Assembly: GCA_030831135.1 (NCBI GenBank)
Contig: JAURLR010000328.1
Location: forward strand, 1 to 9,770
Reading direction: 5' to 3'
From: Alphaproteobacteria bacterium
Lineage (GTDB): Bacteria; Pseudomonadota; Alphaproteobacteria; UBA6615
DNA length: 9,770 nucleotides
Shown here: in pieces, positions 1 to 7,101 of the stretch
Layout of the letters: each line of letters opens with the position of its first letter
How positions within the stretch are numbered: the stretch's first letter is position 1
Program-made: the position numbers and the translations under genes
The notes under the pieces: generated by a model
Database searches by the model: none
The model's input: only the letters and a program-made list of their open reading frames with translations
Told to the model about the DNA's origin: nothing

Positions 1-1
1 G

Positions 2-904
2 GCGCTCAACACTGCGTTTCTGCGCGATGGTATGGCGGTTTTTGTCGGAGACGGAATTGTCCTCGACAAGCCGGTCCATCTGATCTCGATCACCGCACCC
101 GGCGAGACCGCGATGATGGTGCAGCCGCGGCATCTCGTGGTCATGGGCAAGGCAGCAAAAGCGACCCTGATCGAAACTCATATCACCACGGCGGGCGGTT
201 CCAGCTTCAACAATATCGTCGCCGAGTTGCATCTCGATGATGCAGCCGAACTGAACCATTTCGTCTTTCAGGAAGAGTCGCGGACGACCGTCCATCTGTC
301 GGGAACGGCTGTCGCGATGGGGGCGAACACCACCTATGACAGCTTTGTCCTGCAAAGCGGTGCGGCGATCGGGCGGAGTGAAATCCATGCCTATATGAAT
401 GGCCCCGGTGGGGACTGCCGACTGGATGGTGTCTATCTCGCAACCGACAAGCAAGTCGTCGACAACACCACCTTCGTGGAACATGCCGCGCCGGAATGCC
501 GGTCACGCCAGGTCTACAAGGGCGTTCTGGACGGTCAGTCGCGAGGCGTGTTTCAGGGCAAGGTGCATGTCAAACGTGACGCCCAGAAGACCGACGGTCA
601 TCAGCTGAGCCGGGCGCTGCTGCTGTCGCCGCGCGCCGAGATCGATGCACGGCCGGAACTTGAAATCTATGCCGATGATGTGAAGTGCAGCCATGGCGCG
701 ACCGCAGGTGAACTCGATGAAGACCTGATGTTCTATCTGCTCAGTCGTGGCATTCCGCGTGATCAGGCGCGTCGCATGTTGATCGAGGCCTTTCTGTCGG
801 AAGCGATTGCCGAGATTCCGCTCGAGCAGGTGGCCGATGACTTCACCACCCATGTGCGTCAGTGGCTGACGAAGAATGTCGATGCGCCGCAGGGACAGGA
901 TTGA
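2..904 (+). CDS. sufD: SufD, Fe-S cluster assembly scaffold subunit (5' partial)
   Basis: The reading frame is open from base 2, so the true start lies upstream; 300 residues are visible and families of this type usually run about 400-440. SufD is the non-ATPase partner of SufB and SufC in the cytoplasmic SufBCD complex, on which nascent Fe-S clusters are built. The visible part has the repetitive beta-helix character of the SufB/SufD core, beginning with LNTAFLRDGM and followed by GDGIVLDKPVHL. Near the C-terminus is the hallmark KCSHGAT (Cys codon 686-688), which in E. coli SufD carries the Cys and His that help form the cluster site with SufB. It is followed by the helical tail DEDLMFYLLSRGIP typical of the family. 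sufS starts 2 bases after the stop, so the two genes are almost certainly cotranscribed. sufB and sufC are expected just upstream, outside the window. Confidence 0.95.
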   Translation, partial: ALNTAFLRDGMAVFVGDGIVLDKPVHLISITAPGETAMMVQPRHLVVMGKAAKATLIETHITTAGGSSFNNIVAELHLDDAAELNHFVFQEESRTTVHLSGTAVAMGANTTYDSFVLQSGAAIGRSEIHAYMNGPGGDCRLDGVYLATDKQVVDNTTFVEHAAPECRSRQVYKGVLDGQSRGVFQGKVHVKRDAQKTDGHQLSRALLLSPRAEIDARPELEIYADDVKCSHGATAGELDEDLMFYLLSRGIPRDQARRMLIEAFLSEAIAEIPLEQVADDFTTHVRQWLTKNVDAPQGQD

Positions 905-906
905 CC

Positions 907-2160
907 ATGACAACGTCCAGCACAGCCAGGCTCGTTACCGACCCTTATGACGTGGAGGCCATTCGCGCCGATTTTCCCATTCTTGCGCGGACCATGCATG
1001 ACAAACCGCTGGCGTTTCTCGACAGCGCGGCCTCGGCACAGAAGCCGCGTCACGTAATCGATGCGGTAAGCGATGTGTACGAGCGCGAATATGCCAATGT
1101 GCATCGCGGGCTCTATCAGATCAGCGAGGCGGTGACCGAGCGCTATGAAGGCACGCGGGACATCATCCGTGACTTCATCGGTGCCGCTCACAGCCACGAA
1201 ATCATCTTCACCCGTAATGCCACGGAATCGATCAACCTGATCGCCCATAGCTTCGGGCGGGCATTCCTGAAGGAAGGCGATGAGGTCGTCATTACCGAGC
1301 TGGAGCATCATGCCAATATCGTTCCCTGGCAGATGCTGCGGGACGAGAAGGGCATTGTCCTGAAGGTCGCGCCGATCACCGATGAGGGTGAACTGATCAT
1401 GTCGGCATTCGAGGAACTGCTCGGGCCGAAAACAAAGCTCGTGGCCGTGTCCCAGATGTCGAATGTGCTGGGTACGATCCTGCCGATCGAGGACATTATT
1501 CACCGCGCCCATGCGGTCGGCGCAAAGGTGCTGATCGATGGTTGTCAGGCGATCACCCATTTTCCCGTCGATGTGCAGGCGCTCGGTTGCGATTTCTACG
1601 TCTTCTCCGGGCACAAGCTTTACGGGCCCAGCGGGATCGGTGTGCTCTACGGGCGCGAGGAACTGCTCAACGCGATGCCGCCCTTCATGGGCGGCGGCGA
1701 CATGATCTCCTCGGTCTCCTTTGAAAAATCGACCTGGGCGAAGCTGCCGCACAAATTCGAGGCAGGCACCCCCGCGATTGCCCAGGCCATCGGGCTGGGC
1801 GCGGCCATCGAATATGTGAACGGTTTGGGGCTCGCGGCCATCGCGGCCCATGAGCAGGATTTGCTCAACTATGCGACCCAGCAACTCTTGAGTGTGAGAG
1901 GCCTGCGGATCATCGGAACGGCCCCGAACAAGGCCAGCGTCATTTCCTTCATGCTCGACTACGCCCACCCCCATGACATCGCAACGATCATAGATCGTGC
2001 CGGCGTTGCCGTGCGGGCCGGGCACCACTGCGCGCAACCCTTGATGCAGCGGATGGACGTTCCCGCCACGACACGTGCGTCACTCGGCCTGTATAGCAAC
2101 CGTGCCGATATCGATGCCCTTGTTCAGGCGCTGGGCGATGTAGAGGAGTTTTTTGGCTGA
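907..2160 (+). CDS. sufS: SufS, group II cysteine desulfurase
   Basis: This PLP enzyme converts L-cysteine to alanine and a protein-bound persulfide, the sulfur source for Fe-S assembly. The product is 417 residues, normal for SufS. Visible sites are the SGHKLYGP loop with the PLP-binding Lys237, His134 in the EHHAN motif that stacks on PLP, and RAGHHCAQP with the persulfide-forming Cys375. The frame continues upstream to 862, but that part overlaps sufD and is unlike SufS. ATG 907 has an AGGA Shine-Dalgarno at 897-900 with 6-base spacing and follows the sufD stop by 2 bases, so I chose it. The stop codon overlaps the sufU start as TGATG. No sufE is visible. The adjacent sufU is the likely sulfur acceptor, as in Firmicutes. 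A 392-codon open frame on the opposite strand is a composition shadow. Confidence 0.97.
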   Translation: MTTSSTARLVTDPYDVEAIRADFPILARTMHDKPLAFLDSAASAQKPRHVIDAVSDVYEREYANVHRGLYQISEAVTERYEGTRDIIRDFIGAAHSHEIIFTRNATESINLIAHSFGRAFLKEGDEVVITELEHHANIVPWQMLRDEKGIVLKVAPITDEGELIMSAFEELLGPKTKLVAVSQMSNVLGTILPIEDIIHRAHAVGAKVLIDGCQAITHFPVDVQALGCDFYVFSGHKLYGPSGIGVLYGREELLNAMPPFMGGGDMISSVSFEKSTWAKLPHKFEAGTPAIAQAIGLGAAIEYVNGLGLAAIAAHEQDLLNYATQQLLSVRGLRIIGTAPNKASVISFMLDYAHPHDIATIIDRAGVAVRAGHHCAQPLMQRMDVPATTRASLGLYSNRADIDALVQALGDVEEFFG

Positions 2161-2615
2161 TGAGTGACGATCTTCGAGAGTTGTATCAGGAGGTAATCCT
2201 GGACCACGGGAAGAACCCGCGGAATTTCCACGCGAGTGATGACGCGACCAATGAGGCGCGCGGCAACAACCCGCTTTGTGGCGATCAGCTGGTGATCTAT
2301 ATCAAGCTGGATGCCGACGGGAAAATCGCCGATGCCTCATTTCTTGGTAAAGGATGTGCAATATCAATGGCATCAGCATCAATGATGACAGATTTGCTGA
2401 AAGGCCGAAGCGCCGAGGAAGCGCAACATATGTTCGAGGCCTTTCACCATATGTGTACCGGTGAGGGTGAGAATGTGGAGCTCGACGAGGATGTCGAGAA
2501 GCTGAAAGTGCTTTCAGGTGTTCGTGAATTCCCCACGCGTGTGAAATGCGCGACACTGCCCTGGCACACGCTTGTGGCGGCCCTGAAGGGCGAAAACGAA
2601 ATCTCGACGGAATAG
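2160..2615 (+). CDS. sufU: SufU, Fe-S assembly sulfurtransferase of the NifU/IscU fold
   Basis: SufU is a zinc-containing IscU-like protein that, in Bacillus, accepts persulfide sulfur from SufS. The 151-residue product has the three ligand cysteines and the aspartate of the family: Cys40 and Asp42 in NPLCGD, Cys66 in GKGCAIS, and Cys130 in RVKCATLPW. The longer stretch between the second and third Cys, compared with IscU, is a SufU trait, as is the lack of the IscU LPPVK motif. The start ATG overlaps the sufS stop by one base. A GAGGAG at 2143-2148 is 11 bases upstream, so initiation probably depends on translational coupling. Codons 60-79 (about 2337-2399), spanning Cys66, are unusually AT-rich, with repeated TCA and GCA and an ATA, unlike the surrounding GC-rich codon use. 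SufU is confident; its role as sole sulfur acceptor here is inferred from the absence of sufE. Confidence 0.93.
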   Translation: MSDDLRELYQEVILDHGKNPRNFHASDDATNEARGNNPLCGDQLVIYIKLDADGKIADASFLGKGCAISMASASMMTDLLKGRSAEEAQHMFEAFHHMCTGEGENVELDEDVEKLKVLSGVREFPTRVKCATLPWHTLVAALKGENEISTE

Positions 2616-2624
2616 GAGAGCGCT

Positions 2625-3035
2625 ATGTCATTCGAACATGGAATGGGATCCCCACTGGGGATGTTCGCCCCCACCCCGCCGGGTGAGGAAATCACTGCGC
2701 GGGCAGGTGAGCCGCTGCCCGAAGGTACGCCAGTGGCCGGCGAAGAGGCGGTCATTGCCGCGCTGCGAACGGTCCACGACCCGGAAATTCCGGTGAATAT
2801 CTATGATCTGGGCCTGATCTACGAGGTCGAGATTCATTCGACCGGCTCGGTGCGGGTGGATATGTCGCTGACGGCCCCGGCCTGTCCGGTGGCTGGCGAA
2901 ATTCCCTTCTGGGTGGCCAACGCCGTTGCCGATGTCGAAGGCATTGGCGAGGTCGAAGTGAACCTGGTGTGGGACCCGGCCTGGACCCCGGAGCGGATGT
3001 CCGACGATGCGAAACTGGCACTCGACTTCAATTGA
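2625..3035 (+). CDS. sufT: SufT, MIP18/DUF59-family Fe-S maturation factor
   Basis: SufT proteins help mature Fe-S proteins and are often encoded in suf operons; they are relatives of the eukaryotic CIA factor MIP18. The DUF59 core covers about residues 41-125 of 136. It contains DPEIPVNIYDLGLIY (52-66), with the conserved DPE and DLG elements, and TAPACP with the single conserved Cys87. An unstructured-looking N-terminal stretch of about 40 residues, rich in Pro, Gly and Glu, precedes the core. ATG 2625 is supported by AGGAG at 2614-2618 with 6-base spacing, overlapping the sufU stop. In-frame ATGs at codons 7 and 13 lack an equally good site. The gene sits 9 bases after sufU and 27 bases before the sufA-type gene. 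The family call is firm; the client proteins are unknown. Confidence 0.93.
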   Translation: MSFEHGMGSPLGMFAPTPPGEEITARAGEPLPEGTPVAGEEAVIAALRTVHDPEIPVNIYDLGLIYEVEIHSTGSVRVDMSLTAPACPVAGEIPFWVANAVADVEGIGEVEVNLVWDPAWTPERMSDDAKLALDFN

Positions 3036-3050
3036 CCTATATGGAGGGTG

Positions 3051-3056
3051 AAGGAG
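3051..3056 (+). promoter_or_regulatory. Shine-Dalgarno AAGGAG setting the sufA start
   Basis: AAGGAG lies 6 bases before ATG 3063. An in-frame GTG at 3048 would start inside this region and add five residues with no homology-like content, so the ribosome site favours ATG 3063. Confidence 0.75.
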
Positions 3057-3062
3057 TATTTC

Positions 3063-3398
3063 ATGGCTGAACCGATCATCAATCTGACCGATGCCGCTGC
3101 GGCGCGTGTGCGATCCCTCATGGATCGTGCCGAGGAGACCGTATCCGGCGTTCGTGTCGGCCTTTCCACACGCGGCTGCTCGGGCCTTTCCTACGTGGTC
3201 GAATACGCGGAGGAAGCCAAGCAGTTCGAGGAAGTGGTCGAGGACAAAGGGGTTCGGGTATTCATTGATCCCGCGGCAACGATGTTCCTGATCGGCGCGA
3301 CAATGGATTACCGCGAAGGCAAGTTCGAATCCGGCTTTGTGTTTGAAAATCCCAACGCCAAGGGCACCTGTGGCTGCGGCGAATCTTTCCACGTTTAG
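3063..3398 (+). CDS. sufA: A-type Fe-S carrier (SufA/IscA/ErpA family)
   Basis: This small carrier accepts clusters from the SufBCD scaffold and passes them to apoproteins. The 111-residue product matches the family length and has the three invariant cysteines: Cys39 in STRGCSGLSY and Cys103 and Cys105 in the C-terminal TCGCGESF. The region before the last motif, DYREGKFESGFVFENPNAKGTCGCG, is typical of A-type proteins. Start choice rests on the AAGGAG site at 3051-3056. The position after sufT in a suf operon favours the name sufA, but sequence alone does not separate SufA, IscA and ErpA with certainty. The next gene starts 25 bases downstream, with no terminator between them. Confidence 0.9.
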   Translation: MAEPIINLTDAAAARVRSLMDRAEETVSGVRVGLSTRGCSGLSYVVEYAEEAKQFEEVVEDKGVRVFIDPAATMFLIGATMDYREGKFESGFVFENPNAKGTCGCGESFHV

Positions 3399-3423
3399 TG
3401 TTCTCTAGCGGTCAGGGTTGTTC

Positions 3424-3756
3424 ATGCCGCGTATGATCTTCGTTGAATCAGATGGAAACCGGCGTGAGGTGAATGCTCCGCTGGGTCATTCCCTTTTGCA
3501 GATTGCCTGGGACAATGGTCTCGACATGGAAGGCGCGTGTGAAGGCGCGATGGCGTGTTCGACCTGCCATGTGATCGTGGACCCGGCTTGGAATGATCGT
3601 CTCGATGCCCCGACCGAAGACGAGGAAGACATGCTCGACCTCGCCCCTGGCCTGAAAGCCACCTCGCGGCTTGGTTGCCAGATCATCATCACGGAGGCGA
3701 TGGACGGACTGGTGGTTCATCTGCCGGATTCCACCCGCAATCTGTTGCTCGCCTGA
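3424..3756 (+). CDS. fdx: [2Fe-2S] ferredoxin, adrenodoxin/ISC type
   Basis: A small soluble electron carrier of 110 residues. The cluster ligands are plain: Cys39, Cys45, Cys48 and Cys85, spaced C-x5-C-x2-C-x36-C, in EGACEGAMACSTCHV and SRLGCQI. The acidic stretch TEDEEDMLD (64-72) is the usual docking surface for reductases and partners in this class. ISC-type ferredoxins supply electrons for cluster assembly. Its place inside the suf operon suggests the same role, or serving P450 or other redox partners. ATG 3424 has AGGG at 3414-3417 with 6-base spacing. An in-frame TTG at 3418 and ATG at 3433 are less likely starts. The stop overlaps the tenA start as TGATG, indicating cotranslation. Neither a ferredoxin reductase nor hscAB is visible in the window. 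Confidence 0.93.
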   Translation: MPRMIFVESDGNRREVNAPLGHSLLQIAWDNGLDMEGACEGAMACSTCHVIVDPAWNDRLDAPTEDEEDMLDLAPGLKATSRLGCQIIITEAMDGLVVHLPDSTRNLLLA

Positions 3757-4442
3757 TGGCGTATCTCGACGAACTTGAACTGTTTCCGCGATTGCGTGAG
3801 GCGGGCATGCAGGCTTGGTCCGACTATGTCAGACACGCGTTTGTATCCGGGCTGGCTGACGGGACGCTGCCCGAGGCGGCGTTTCGGCGTTACCTGGGGC
3901 AGGATTACCTGTTCCTCATTCACTTCGCGCGGGCTTACGCACTGGCGGCCTACAAGGCCGACACTCTGGCCGACATTCGCGATGCCGCAGCGGGTATTCA
4001 TGCGATCGTTGATGTCGAAATGGCACTGCATGTCGAATACTGCGCGGCCTGGGGGCTGGATGAGGCCGCCATGGAGGTCTTGCCCGAGGCAACGGCGACG
4101 ATGGCCTATACCCGCTATGTGCTCGAAAAGGGCGCTCAGGGCGATCTGCTCGACCTCTACGTTGCGCTTGCGCCTTGCATTATCGGCTATGGCGAGATCG
4201 GGAGCCGGCTGGTGGCGGATCCGGCGACGCGGCGTGACGACAATCCCTATCTGAGCTGGATCGAGACGTATGCCGGAGACGCGTATCAGGCCGCCGTCCA
4301 TGCCCACGGCGCTGCCCTCGACCGCCTTTGGAAGAGCCGGGCAGGCGGCGAACGGCTCAAGTCCCTCGAGCGGACATTCGAGCAGGCCACGCGACTTGAG
4401 GTCGACTTCTGGCAGATGGGACTGGACGTGTCCCGAAGTTAG
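3756..4442 (+). CDS. tenA: TenA, thiaminase II / aminopyrimidine aminohydrolase family
   Basis: TenA hydrolyses aminopyrimidine breakdown products of thiamin to hydroxymethylpyrimidine (HMP), so the cell can salvage the vitamin. The 228-residue all-helical protein carries the expected active-site residues: Asp50 in GQDYLFL, Tyr118 in MAYTRY, nucleophile Cys141 in APCIIGYGEIG with Tyr145, and Glu215 near the C-terminus in RLEVDFWQ. All align with the Bacillus TenA residues, so I predict an active TenA-C type enzyme. The frame extends upstream to 3675, but that overlaps the ferredoxin. The ATG at 3756 overlaps the ferredoxin stop by one base. Its presence at the end of a suf operon is unusual. 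A plausible link is that thiamin synthesis needs ThiC, an Fe-S enzyme, and sulfur from a cysteine desulfurase. The gene ends tail to tail with the next, overlapping by 4 bases. Confidence 0.93.
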   Translation: MAYLDELELFPRLREAGMQAWSDYVRHAFVSGLADGTLPEAAFRRYLGQDYLFLIHFARAYALAAYKADTLADIRDAAAGIHAIVDVEMALHVEYCAAWGLDEAAMEVLPEATATMAYTRYVLEKGAQGDLLDLYVALAPCIIGYGEIGSRLVADPATRRDDNPYLSWIETYAGDAYQAAVHAHGAALDRLWKSRAGGERLKSLERTFEQATRLEVDFWQMGLDVSRS

Positions 4443-5092
4443 CGGCCTGCGGCGTTGCCGAGCCCCCGCACAACGATATTAACGTGCTCGTTGGCACTGC
4501 GGACACGGCCGTCATCCCACAATTCGGGTTCGGCATCCGGGCCGCGCGTGATCGTGTAGCGATCTTCCGACAGGCCGCTTCGCTCCAGCCCTCGTTGCGC
4601 CTGAAGAAACAGTTCCTCGCCGGAATAGGGGCTGCCCCGGCTGAGCGTAACCTGGCCCCCATGTACCGTGATCTCGAGGTTCCATCCTTGGATCTCGCCC
4701 AGCGCCTTGGTGGTCCTGCGGACAGCTTCCTCGATCTCCCGTGCCGCAAACGTATCGCGGCTGAGTTGGAGGTTCCCGCTCACCCTGAGGTTGAGCGTGA
4801 GGGGCCCCGGCATCAAATTGCGATCAAACCTGAACTCTTCCGCCAGCGCGTCTGCCGCGGCAACCGCCGCCGCGTCGCGTTCGATCTGCATATCGAACGC
4901 GGCGGTGTCGAAACACCCCAGACGCGCTGTGTCGTCCTGAATCCCCGCGCAACGGGCGACATCCGCCCGGATATCGGCCTGTGCGGGCCCAGCCAGCAAG
5001 GCTGTCGACAGCCCCAACGAAGCAAGAAAGGCCACTTTGTGGATTTTGCCGGATACAGGGCGCGAGGAGAATTTCGGGTTTGATGTGCTCAT
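4439..5092 (-). CDS. exported hypothetical protein with a CxxI...DxxRLxCFD motif
   Basis: I do not recognise a named family for this 217-residue protein. It starts with a signal peptide: basic residues to about 19, a hydrophobic run AFLASLGLSTALLAG, and a probable cleavage after AQA at 39, so it should be periplasmic or outer-surface. Just after cleavage is RCAGIQDDTARLGCFD (47-62), whose two Cys could form a disulfide. The same short pattern occurs in various proteobacterial exported proteins, including the VasI/TagO type. An Ala-rich helix (72-86) and a beta-rich C-terminal half follow, without an obvious catalytic motif. ATG 5092 is chosen because it gives an intact signal peptide. Only TAGGG directly abutting the ATG is seen, so the Shine-Dalgarno is poor and the transcript may be leaderless. 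The open frame continues to 5941 on this strand, but that stretch is the shadow of mnmA. Confidence 0.78.
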   Translation of the reverse strand: MSTSNPKFSSRPVSGKIHKVAFLASLGLSTALLAGPAQADIRADVARCAGIQDDTARLGCFDTAAFDMQIERDAAAVAAADALAEEFRFDRNLMPGPLTLNLRVSGNLQLSRDTFAAREIEEAVRRTTKALGEIQGWNLEITVHGGQVTLSRGSPYSGEELFLQAQRGLERSGLSEDRYTITRGPDAEPELWDDGRVRSANEHVNIVVRGLGNAAGR

Positions 5093-5151
5093 CCCTAGAA
5101 GATGAGGTTTCCAAGCCGTTTGATCAAGGCGGCGATGCGATTGTGACCAGT

Positions 5152-5179
5152 TTGCCGATTGCCAGCCTGCGCCTATATT
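5152..5179 (+). promoter_or_regulatory. putative mnmA promoter, possibly giving a leaderless mRNA
   Basis: TTGCCG (5152-5157) and TATATT (5174-5179) are separated by 16 bases and match the housekeeping -35 and -10 boxes at 4 and 5 of 6 positions. The A of the mnmA start codon (5186) lies 7 bases after the -10, just where transcription would begin. No Shine-Dalgarno precedes that ATG. Positions are seen directly; activity and start point are inferred. Confidence 0.6.
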
Positions 5180-5185
5180 GCCGTT

Positions 5186-6346
5186 ATGAACGCACAGATT
5201 GAAATTGGTGCCGAGGCTCGCTCCCCGGCTGAAACAAAGATCGTCGTCGCGATGTCGGGCGGCGTTGACAGTTCCGTCACCGCAGCACTGCTCCATGAGC
5301 GGGGTTACGAAGTCGTCGGCATCACGCTCCAGCTCTATGACCATGGCGCCGCCACGGCGCGCTCCAAGGCCTGCTGTGCGGGGCAGGACATCTACGATGC
5401 CCACCGGGTTGCCGACGCGGTCGGCTTTCCCCATTACGTGCTTGATTACGAATCCCGGTTCCGGGAGGACGTGATCGAGAACTTCGCCGATGCCTATCTG
5501 CGTGGCGAGACACCGATCCCCTGCGTGACCTGCAACCAGACGGTGAAGTTTCGGGATCTGGTGGCGACGGCAAAAGACCTCGGTGCTGATTCGCTTGCCA
5601 CGGGACATTACATCCGGCGTGTGGATGGCCCGGACGGACCGGAATTGCATCGGGCGGTGGATGCTGCACGTGACCAGAGCTATTTCCTGTTCGCGACCAC
5701 GCCCGAACAACTCGCGTTCCTGCGCTTCCCGCTGGGCGAGATGCCGAAAGACGATGTGCGCGACCATGCGCGCCGCCTTGGCCTTGAGATTTCCGAAAAG
5801 CCCGACAGCCAGGACATCTGTTTCGTGCCCGATGGCAAATATGCCTCGGTGGTCGAACGGCTGCGTCCCGAAGCGGGCGAGCCGGGCGAGATCGTGCATC
5901 TCGACGGCACTGCCCTCGGCCTCCACAAGGGCATCATGCATTTCACCATCGGCCAGCGCCGTGGGCTCGGCATTGGCGGGCGCAAGGATGCCTCGGGAGA
6001 AGACGAGCTGCTGTATGTCGTCCGGATCGAACCTGAAACCCGCCGTGTGGTCGTGGGGCCGCGCAGCGCGCTCGCGATCTCAAGGGTCCGGGTGAGCAAT
6101 GTGAACTGGCTGGGTGCGGGAGGGGGACCGCCGGCAGACGGCCTCGACGTCATGGTGCGCATCCGCTCGACGATGGAGCCGGTGCCCGGACGGGTCTTTG
6201 GAACCGGTGAGGGTCGGGCAGAGGTGGAGCTCACCACGCCGGAGTTTGGCGTCTCGCCGGGGCAGGCTGCGGTGTTCTATGATGGCAGCCGGGTTCTCGG
6301 TGGTGGCTGGATCATGCGGGACGAAACACGGAGTGAAGCAGCATGA
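5186..6346 (+). CDS. mnmA: MnmA, tRNA-uridine 2-sulfurtransferase
   Basis: MnmA adenylates C2 of the wobble uridine 34 in tRNA-Lys, -Glu and -Gln and replaces the oxygen with sulfur delivered by a cysteine desulfurase relay. The 386-residue product has the N-terminal PP-loop SGGVDSS (24-30), the tRNA/ATP-region segments SLATGHY and RDQSYFLF, catalytic Cys116 in PCVTCN, Cys212 in [10 protein letters not shown], and the middle-domain [11 protein letters not shown]. An extra Cys113 sits where the E. coli protein has Asp99 (NPDILCN), giving CxxC plus a distal Cys. ATG 5186 is chosen over TTG 5159 because of the promoter geometry. The gene is divergent from the exported hypothetical and overlaps the next gene by 4 bases (ATGA). 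SufS encoded nearby could feed it sulfur, but that is inference. Confidence 0.97.
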   Translation: MNAQIEIGAEARSPAETKIVVAMSGGVDSSVTAALLHERGYEVVGITLQLYDHGAATARSKACCAGQDIYDAHRVADAVGFPHYVLDYESRFREDVIENFADAYLRGETPIPCVTCNQTVKFRDLVATAKDLGADSLATGHYIRRVDGPDGPELHRAVDAARDQSYFLFATTPEQLAFLRFPLGEMPKDDVRDHARRLGLEISEKPDSQDICFVPDGKYASVVERLRPEAGEPGEIVHLDGTALGLHKGIMHFTIGQRRGLGIGGRKDASGEDELLYVVRIEPETRRVVVGPRSALAISRVRVSNVNWLGAGGGPPADGLDVMVRIRSTMEPVPGRVFGTGEGRAEVELTTPEFGVSPGQAAVFYDGSRVLGGGWIMRDETRSEAA

Positions 6347-7062
6347 GCACATACGTCCTCGTTCACGGCGCCTATCATGGCGGCTGGTGTTTTGAGAAAG
6401 TTGTTCCGCTTCTGGAAGCCATGGGCCACAAGGTCATTGCTGTGGATTTGCCGGGACATGGGGACAATATGGTTCCGATTGGCGAGGTGAGCCTTGCGGC
6501 CTATGTCGACCATGTTTGTTCGATCGTCGAATCCCAGGCTGACCCCGTCATTCTGCTCGGTCACAGTCTTGGCGGCATGACGATTACGCAAGTCGCCGAA
6601 CGCCTGCCGAACAGGATTGCATGGGTTGCCTATCTGACGGCGATGATGCCGAAAAATGGTCAGAACCGCACCGATCTCGCAGAACACGAGGGGCCGGAGG
6701 ATATGGCGGGCAAACGGGTCCTGTCCGAGGATGGGTTGTCGGTCACAATGCCGCGCGCAATCATTCCCCCGACATTCTATGCCCAATGTCCGGCCGAGGA
6801 TGTGGAGCGCGCCATCGCGCGACTGGTGCCGCAGGCCGTTGAGCCGTTCCAGCAGCAGGCCCGCACGACGCCGGACAATTTCGGAACGGTCAAACGCGCC
6901 TATATCGAATGCCTGCGCGACAATGCGATCCCGATCGCCATGCAGCGCGCGATGATCGCGGCCCAGCCCTGTGACCGGGTCTTCACGATCGACACGGACC
7001 ATTCCCCTTTCTATTCGGCCCCCGAAGAACTCGCCACGTATCTGCTGGCGCTGGCCGATTAG
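6343..7062 (+). CDS. alpha/beta hydrolase, plant methylesterase/EstC-like
   Basis: A 239-residue cytoplasmic alpha/beta-hydrolase without a signal peptide. The N-terminal strand and oxyanion loop read [13 protein letters not shown]. The nucleophile elbow is GHSLGG with Ser75. The late motif [13 protein letters not shown] supplies Asp193, and TDHSPFYS supplies His220, completing the triad. This layout, with RxYIxCxxDxxIP before the His, is that of the salicylate-binding protein 2/hydroxynitrile lyase group and bacterial EstC or pyrethroid-hydrolase relatives, so it probably cleaves a small ester; the substrate cannot be read from sequence. The start overlaps the mnmA stop as ATGA, with GGAG at 6330-6333. 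A Rid-family gene follows after 39 bases and a permease after that, suggesting one transcript that may handle a small metabolite. Confidence 0.9.
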   Translation: MSTYVLVHGAYHGGWCFEKVVPLLEAMGHKVIAVDLPGHGDNMVPIGEVSLAAYVDHVCSIVESQADPVILLGHSLGGMTITQVAERLPNRIAWVAYLTAMMPKNGQNRTDLAEHEGPEDMAGKRVLSEDGLSVTMPRAIIPPTFYAQCPAEDVERAIARLVPQAVEPFQQQARTTPDNFGTVKRAYIECLRDNAIPIAMQRAMIAAQPCDRVFTIDTDHSPFYSAPEELATYLLALAD

Positions 7063-7075
7063 GCGATCCAACCCA

Positions 7076-7087
7076 TTTCAATTGAAA
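7076..7087. repeat. 12-base perfect palindrome upstream of the Rid gene
   Basis: TTTCAATTGAAA reads the same on both strands and lies in the 39-base gap, 2 bases before the AGGAG ribosome site of the next gene. A perfect 12-base palindrome is expected by chance about twice in this much DNA, so its location is the only reason to list it. It could be a small operator or have no role. Confidence 0.3.
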
Positions 7088-7101
7088 CCAGGAGAGAACG
7101 C

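Noticed and set aside
859..2037. 392-codon open frame on the minus strand opposite sufS
   Set aside because: It is fully covered by the well-supported sufS, has no recognisable motif and no ribosome site. Long antisense frames are expected in GC-rich codon-biased genes.
5093..5941. N-terminal extension of the exported hypothetical on the minus strand
   Set aside because: It overlaps mnmA and would bury a clean signal peptide in the middle of the protein.
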